Shown in pieces: positions 59,701 to 64,000 of a stretch of 64,000 bases of DNA (its first letter is position 1; every line of letters starts with the position of its first letter). The DNA is from Macropodus opercularis (lineage: Eukaryota; Chordata; Actinopteri; Anabantiformes; Osphronemidae): positions 3,511,001 through 3,575,000 of the forward strand of contig JAUCMP010000030.1 of NCBI GenBank assembly GCA_030770545.1, read 5' to 3'. The notes under the pieces are model-generated. The model did not search any database. It saw only the letters and a program-made list of their open reading frames with translations, and was not told where the DNA came from. Position numbers and translations under genes: made by a program.

Positions 59701-62700
59701 ATTAACATGCGCAGTCCTACCACATGACCTTCTTGTGTCCGAAGACTGTAAGCGGCGCGGCACCTACAGATCATTATGATGTAACGCGTGTCAGCAAGGA
59801 CCATGAGCAGTGTGTGGGAATGGCCCAAAGTTCTGGTAGCCTCACACTAAGAAGTGGCAGCTCTGTATTCAGAGTCTTCTGTTCTTTCTTTGTTTTGTTT
59901 GGATCAGCTGCTGTTCTTCTGAGCGGTTGTTGTCATGATAAGTTTACATTGAATTCTCCCAGTGGACCTCATGAGCAAAAGGGTGTATGAGCTGCTGATG
60001 AAGAAAATAGTTTTGACCGAAACATTCAGGAATCTGTATGTAGTCTGTAAAGCCCAGATCCTGGTCAAAACTTAATCTATTTGTCTTTTCCTTCTGTGAA
60101 AGGCAGGAGTTCCAGTTGAAGATGTTTGGGTTAGAACCTGGACCAGTGGAGTATTTCACAACCTGCCTATGCCTACTCATAGTTGGTACCTTTGTTCTAG
60201 GGGCTGTTAGGTTGAGCCCAGCGTGAGCCTTATGTAACAGTAACAATAATAGCTGAGTGGATTAGGGAGTCCGAGGCATGCCACGGGCCAGCAGATGTTT
60301 GCTTAGCTTGGTGCGTCAGCTCCCTTTACTCGCTTCCTTGGAAACGCGTGCGGCTGGAGTGTCTGGTCCTGGGCAACGCTAGGACACTTGTTGCCGTGCA
60401 GCCTGTCTAGAAGCCCCACATGTCGGTGCGTTGTCGTGTAATACAGAAAGCACTGGCCGCCTCCACAGGTGAAGCTCTGTGTCTTTGCTGTGCACCAGGC
60501 AGGAACTGAACGCTTGAGACTCAGGGAGGGGACAGGTGAAGGAGAGTCTCTATGGAGATGGTGTGTCCCACACAGTGTCTCATTTCCTGCTAGCAGGCTG
60601 ACTACAGCTAATCCCCATAAGCCCATTACAGCTGCATGTAGCTCAGGGGTCTTAGCTCACCGCTCTGACTGGCTGAGACACAAACTCGCTGAGTTTTCCT
60701 CTAGCTAAGGACACCACGTATGGCCGAAAGCAGGAGGTTGCTCCAAGCGCTGAAGCACATGCACAACTGCCACGTATCATAAATAGAGTCAATATTTGTA
60801 ATGAGCTCTCATAGCGTATTTCAAAAGGTGACATAACTATGTTTCCATAGTGACGTGTCTGCTGGGGCACGTTTTTTCCTGGTGTAGGCTAGCGTGTGTA
60901 CTCTGCACGCTGCTCTCAGATAATAATAATGAGCATATGTACAATAAATCAGTCTGTCAATCTTTCATACAATAATATGTAGCACAAAGTGCTTCACAGT
61001 GTTTTTCTACAGGGCTCATGGAGTAAAAGCTGCTCTGATCAGTAACTAGGACTAAGACCATTAAGAATCTTGAAATCAAATCTAAAACACACAGACGTTA
61101 GGACAGGAGTGATGTCTGCTCTCTTTCTGCCAGAAGAGCATTGCAGTCATCTACTGGTGATGGGTGCATGGGTCTCTGTGTTGGTTCCAGAGAGAAATGG
61201 CTGAACTCTAGCAATGTTTTAAAGATGCTAAAATGCATTTTTGTCTATATGCTCTCTCAGCTCTGATATGCGGTTCAGAGCTGAGATGAGAGGTTTTACA
61301 CATGTTCTAGGATTTAGTGAATGTGTTTGAAATTTCTTTCTCTGTGTTTTAGGACCAATAATTAAGACCCATGCTGTGTCTAAAATACAGTTTAAACTCG
61401 TGTTCAGGAGACGAACCAATGTAGAGCAGAGAATCATCAGCATAACTATGGAAGCTTATGCCGTGTCTCCTGATGACGTCTCCAAGTGGGAGCATATAAA
61501 GATTAAATTGTTGTGGACCAGAGATGGAGCCACTCTACAATCTAAATAGTGTTTTTCTGATGAGCATTCATTCATTCTTACATAATATTTATTGTCTAAC
61601 AGATAAGATTGAAACCGTTTAAGAACAGTGCCAGAGGCCAACCCGCTTGTGAAGTCGGTCTGAAAGAATTTGGTGAACTACTGTGTCCAAGGCAGCAGTA
61701 AGATCCAGTAAGAGTAGGACTGTGTTCACAGTATGTTATAGTTGTCAGTGGGCCCAGTGTCACAACAATATCTAACTATATACATCACTCTGTAATTTCT
61801 TTCTTTTGATGGCATGGGAGGCTGCTCATTCAGCAGCGTTGATGTTGAGCAGAGAGATTCGCAGCATGAGTTACAACAGATACCTTTTACTGTGCGTCCA
61901 ACTTTAGTGATCCTAACCATGTCCAGTCACAGTCTTCTCATGTTGCTTTTTCACTTTGTACAGCAAAGACAAAGCTGAACTCTGTGCCTCTGTTTCCCTC
62001 TATCCAGAATCCAGCAAGAGGTTCCCAGCAAGGCCGTGCTGGAGCAGGAGATGGTGTGGATGAAGGAACATCTCTCCACACTCGGATCCCCTGTGGTTCT
62101 CTGCCACAATGACTTGCTCTGCAAGAACATCATCCACAACAGCAAAGAAGGTCAGTGCTCCCTCCTTTAACCTGGATCTGTTCCACCCCTTGGCTTCAGA
62201 GCAGTTTATTCACATTCGTGTGAATGCACCTACATTTCCAGTCCCACTGAGCTAATTCATGTGCCAATGTGCATTTTTACACAAGCACCTACTAACGTTA
62301 ATAGGCCTATGACATTCTAACCTGTCTGCAGTAGCACAGCACGTGTCACAGCAGCAGTAAAATATAGATGGATAGATTTATTGTCATTGTCACATGTGCA
62401 ACGAAATTGTAAAAAAGTGCTCTCCAGTCATTATAAAAGTAAAATATTGAGAAAAACCAAAACAATAATAAATAAGAATAAAAAACATTATGCACATATG
62501 CATTCCAACCAAGGGAAACCAAGGGAAACCAAGGGAAACCAAGGGAAACCAAGGGAAACCAAGGGACGTGCTGTCCATGCGGAGCCAGTGTGATGTGCAG
62601 GATGTACAATAGCTCCTCTCAGTGCAGGTTTCTGGGAACCTTCAGTGGCCGTTGTTTGATCAGCACAGCCTTCCCATTTTGTAGTAGCAGCTATGTTTGT

Positions 62701-63716
62701 GACAGGCTGACACAGTGGCCAGCTTATCTTGTCCTAACTTCACATTCTCACACAGCTGCAGAAGTGAAGTCATGTTTTATTAAATGTTATTTGGGTCTCA
62801 TAATAGCAACGTCACTTTTCTCCCAGTGCACGAGGGAACATTTAGAGAAGTACTCCTGGTAATCGGTGTCACTGTAAATACACTTGACATTTCATGCGTC
62901 TTTCAGGTCACGTCCGCTTCATAGACTATGAGTACTCCAGCTACAACTATCAGGCATTCGACATCGGAAACCACTTCAATGAATTTGCAGGTTTGTAGAA
63001 ACACGCTTACATAATGGTAACTAATTACGTAAAGGTTAAAAGCTACGCGCTACGGATTATTGTGCTGTGTTTGTGTGTGTTCTATCAGGCATGAGTGAGC
63101 TGGACTACGGGCTGTATCCCAGTCGAGAGATGCAGATGGACTGGCTCGCAATCTACCTGCAGGCATATAAACTCTTCACCAAGAATACAGAGGAGGTCAG
63201 CCCACGAGAGCTGGAGACGCTCTACGTGCAGGTCAACAAGTTTGCTCTGGTGAGAACAAGCGTCTGCCAACGGGAGCACATCCGTCTCTCACACACTGCC
63301 GCACTTCACCTCATCTAACATCTACCTGAACCTTTCTCTCTCCAGGCCTCTCACTTCTTCTGGGGTTTTTGGGCGCTCATCCAGGCCAAATACTCCTCTA
63401 TTGACTTTGACTTCCTCGGGTACGTTTCTGGATGTGTATGTTAGAAAGAGTTAGAGCAGTAGAACAGTACACAGTAAAGTCACTCTGTTGCACTGAATCG
63501 TTCCCAACGTTGGAGAAAGGCTGTAAACATCTGGCCTGGGTTAAAATGCTGAGACTCATTTCCACACGTGAGATCAATAATGTCTATATTTTTAACTGTA
63601 GCTTATTTCCGTCTCTGCACCTTGTTGCTTTTGTTTTCCACAGGTACGCTGTGCTACGTTTCAACCAATACTTCAAGAGCAAACCTGCAGTGATGGCCCT
63701 GCAGATCCCAGAGTGA
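53791..63716 (+). CDS. etnk2: Ethanolamine kinase 2 (nine exons)
   Basis: Exons: 53791-53937, 57291-57428, 57503-57624, 57700-57840, 62008-62150, 62907-62990, 63089-63249, 63346-63419, 63644-63716. All are GT-AG and in phase, giving 360 aa. The enzyme phosphorylates ethanolamine with ATP, the first step of the cytosolic CDP-ethanolamine (Kennedy) pathway to phosphatidylethanolamine. The kinase motif HNDLLCKNI carries the catalytic Asp218 and Asn223. FIDYEYSSYNYQAFDIGNHF carries the metal-binding Asp237 and is the choline/ethanolamine-kinase signature. FTDGTTNKLVGCY (from about residue 51) is the nucleotide-binding loop. Both key motifs are intact, so the enzyme should be active. Linkage to slc41a1 and klhdc8a supports etnk2, yet the N-terminus (IHVPVGSP) and several internal stretches resemble ETNK1. 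Kinase identity is certain; the paralogue choice is about 75% sure. Confidence 0.93.
53938..57290 (+). other. etnk2 intron 1
   Basis: About 3.35 kb. The first part remains CpG-rich; the rest holds no recognised repeat or gene. Confidence 0.6.
57841..62007 (+). other. etnk2 intron 4
   Basis: About 4.2 kb. It contains an old interspersed repeat at 60950-61740. No gene is recognised. Confidence 0.6.
60950..61740 (-). mobile_element. Degenerate interspersed repeat (non-LTR-like)
   Basis: Includes 'atcagcataactatggaagc', 'tcctgatgacgtctccaagt' and 'aagatccagtaagagtagga'. These phrases are typical of a repeat widespread in fish genomes. No open frame remains. Family and orientation are tentative. 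Confidence 0.45.
62366..62510 (-). mobile_element. LINE/SINE tail-like fragment
   Basis: 'tttattgtcattgtcacatg' followed by 'tgcaacgaaattgt' is a frequent fish retroelement end. Only the fragment is present. Confidence 0.45.
62511..62566. repeat. 10-bp tandem repeat, about 5.6 copies
   Basis: AAGGGAAACC in perfect head-to-tail copies. It gives the chance repeat GFPWFPLVSL on the - strand. Confidence 0.95.
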
Positions 63717-64000
63717 GGCGTGAGGACAGGAGGGAGGAAGGGACCTCCTCTTCTCTACGAGCCAGCTTCTGCTGGACCACGGTCTACATGGCATCCCCTT
63801 TCATTCCTCCAATCTCTGCTCAAGAGACACTTCCAAGAGTTCTGTATGTGCGAGTGTTTGTGTGTTGTATGTTTGTGTTGTTAATTTCTGTCAATGAATG
63901 TCGCATCTTGCTTTGCCTCTCTGGCAGCTGAAGCAGGCGAGGTGAGCACAGCAGTAGTGTCGAGTTCCCTGTCCTGGAATCTGCTGCCACCAAATGTTCC
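63717..64000 (+). other. etnk2: Start of the etnk2 3' UTR, cut by the window edge
   Basis: Follows the TGA at 63714-63716. No poly(A) signal is seen before the window ends. Confidence 0.6.

Larger units (their letters stand above)
62151..62906 (+). other. etnk2 intron 5
   Basis: About 0.76 kb. It contains the LINE-tail-like fragment and the 10-bp tandem repeat; the remainder is unremarkable. Confidence 0.6.

Overview
This is vertebrate nuclear DNA, most probably from a teleost fish. The genes are split by GT-AG introns, CpG-rich promoter stretches lie upstream of them, long CA/TG microsatellites are frequent, and LINE fragments end in the 'cttgagataactgctgttgtg' type of tail common in fish. 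The proteins are closest to vertebrate families. The species cannot be fixed from the sequence alone; a percomorph-like fish is my inference.

Four protein-coding genes can be assembled exon by exon with matching phases. (1) klhdc8a, + strand, 79-8975, seven exons, 354 aa, a kelch-repeat protein. (2) slc41a1, + strand, 18219-29561, ten coding exons, 551 aa, a MgtE-like magnesium transporter. (3) efcc1, - strand, 40858-34032, an EF-hand/coiled-coil protein; six exons are firm, two middle ones are tentative, and one more is well supported by its residues but has an uncertain donor. (4) etnk2, + strand, 53791-63716, nine exons, 360 aa, ethanolamine kinase. KLHDC8A, SLC41A1 and ETNK2 lie together on human 1q32, so the block is conserved. 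EFCC1 is on human 3q21 (from memory), so its place between slc41a1 and etnk2 is notable. The genes share no obvious pathway; they are neighbours, not an operon.

Layout: 1-10250 klhdc8a and its 3' UTR; 10251-16210 intergenic with nothing recognisable; 16210-16700 CpG-rich putative slc41a1 promoter; 18219-31865 slc41a1 coding region and long 3' UTR; 31866-34031 intergenic with a GGAT repeat; 34032-40858 efcc1, whose introns carry a LINE fragment, a 2-kb minisatellite and a DNA-transposon remnant; 40859-53400 a repeat-rich intergenic block; 53480-64000 etnk2.

The most unusual part is 43.5-53.1 kb. It holds a satellite of about 43-bp units arranged in a 998-bp higher-order repeat, broken by a LINE fragment, followed by a large near-identical inverted duplication (arms of about 1.4 kb, spacer of about 1 kb). 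The inner edge of its right arm abuts exactly a second inverted copy of DNA from 44.7-45.0 kb. This mosaic looks like recent complex rearrangement. I found no CRISPR array, tRNA, rRNA or undescribed protein system.
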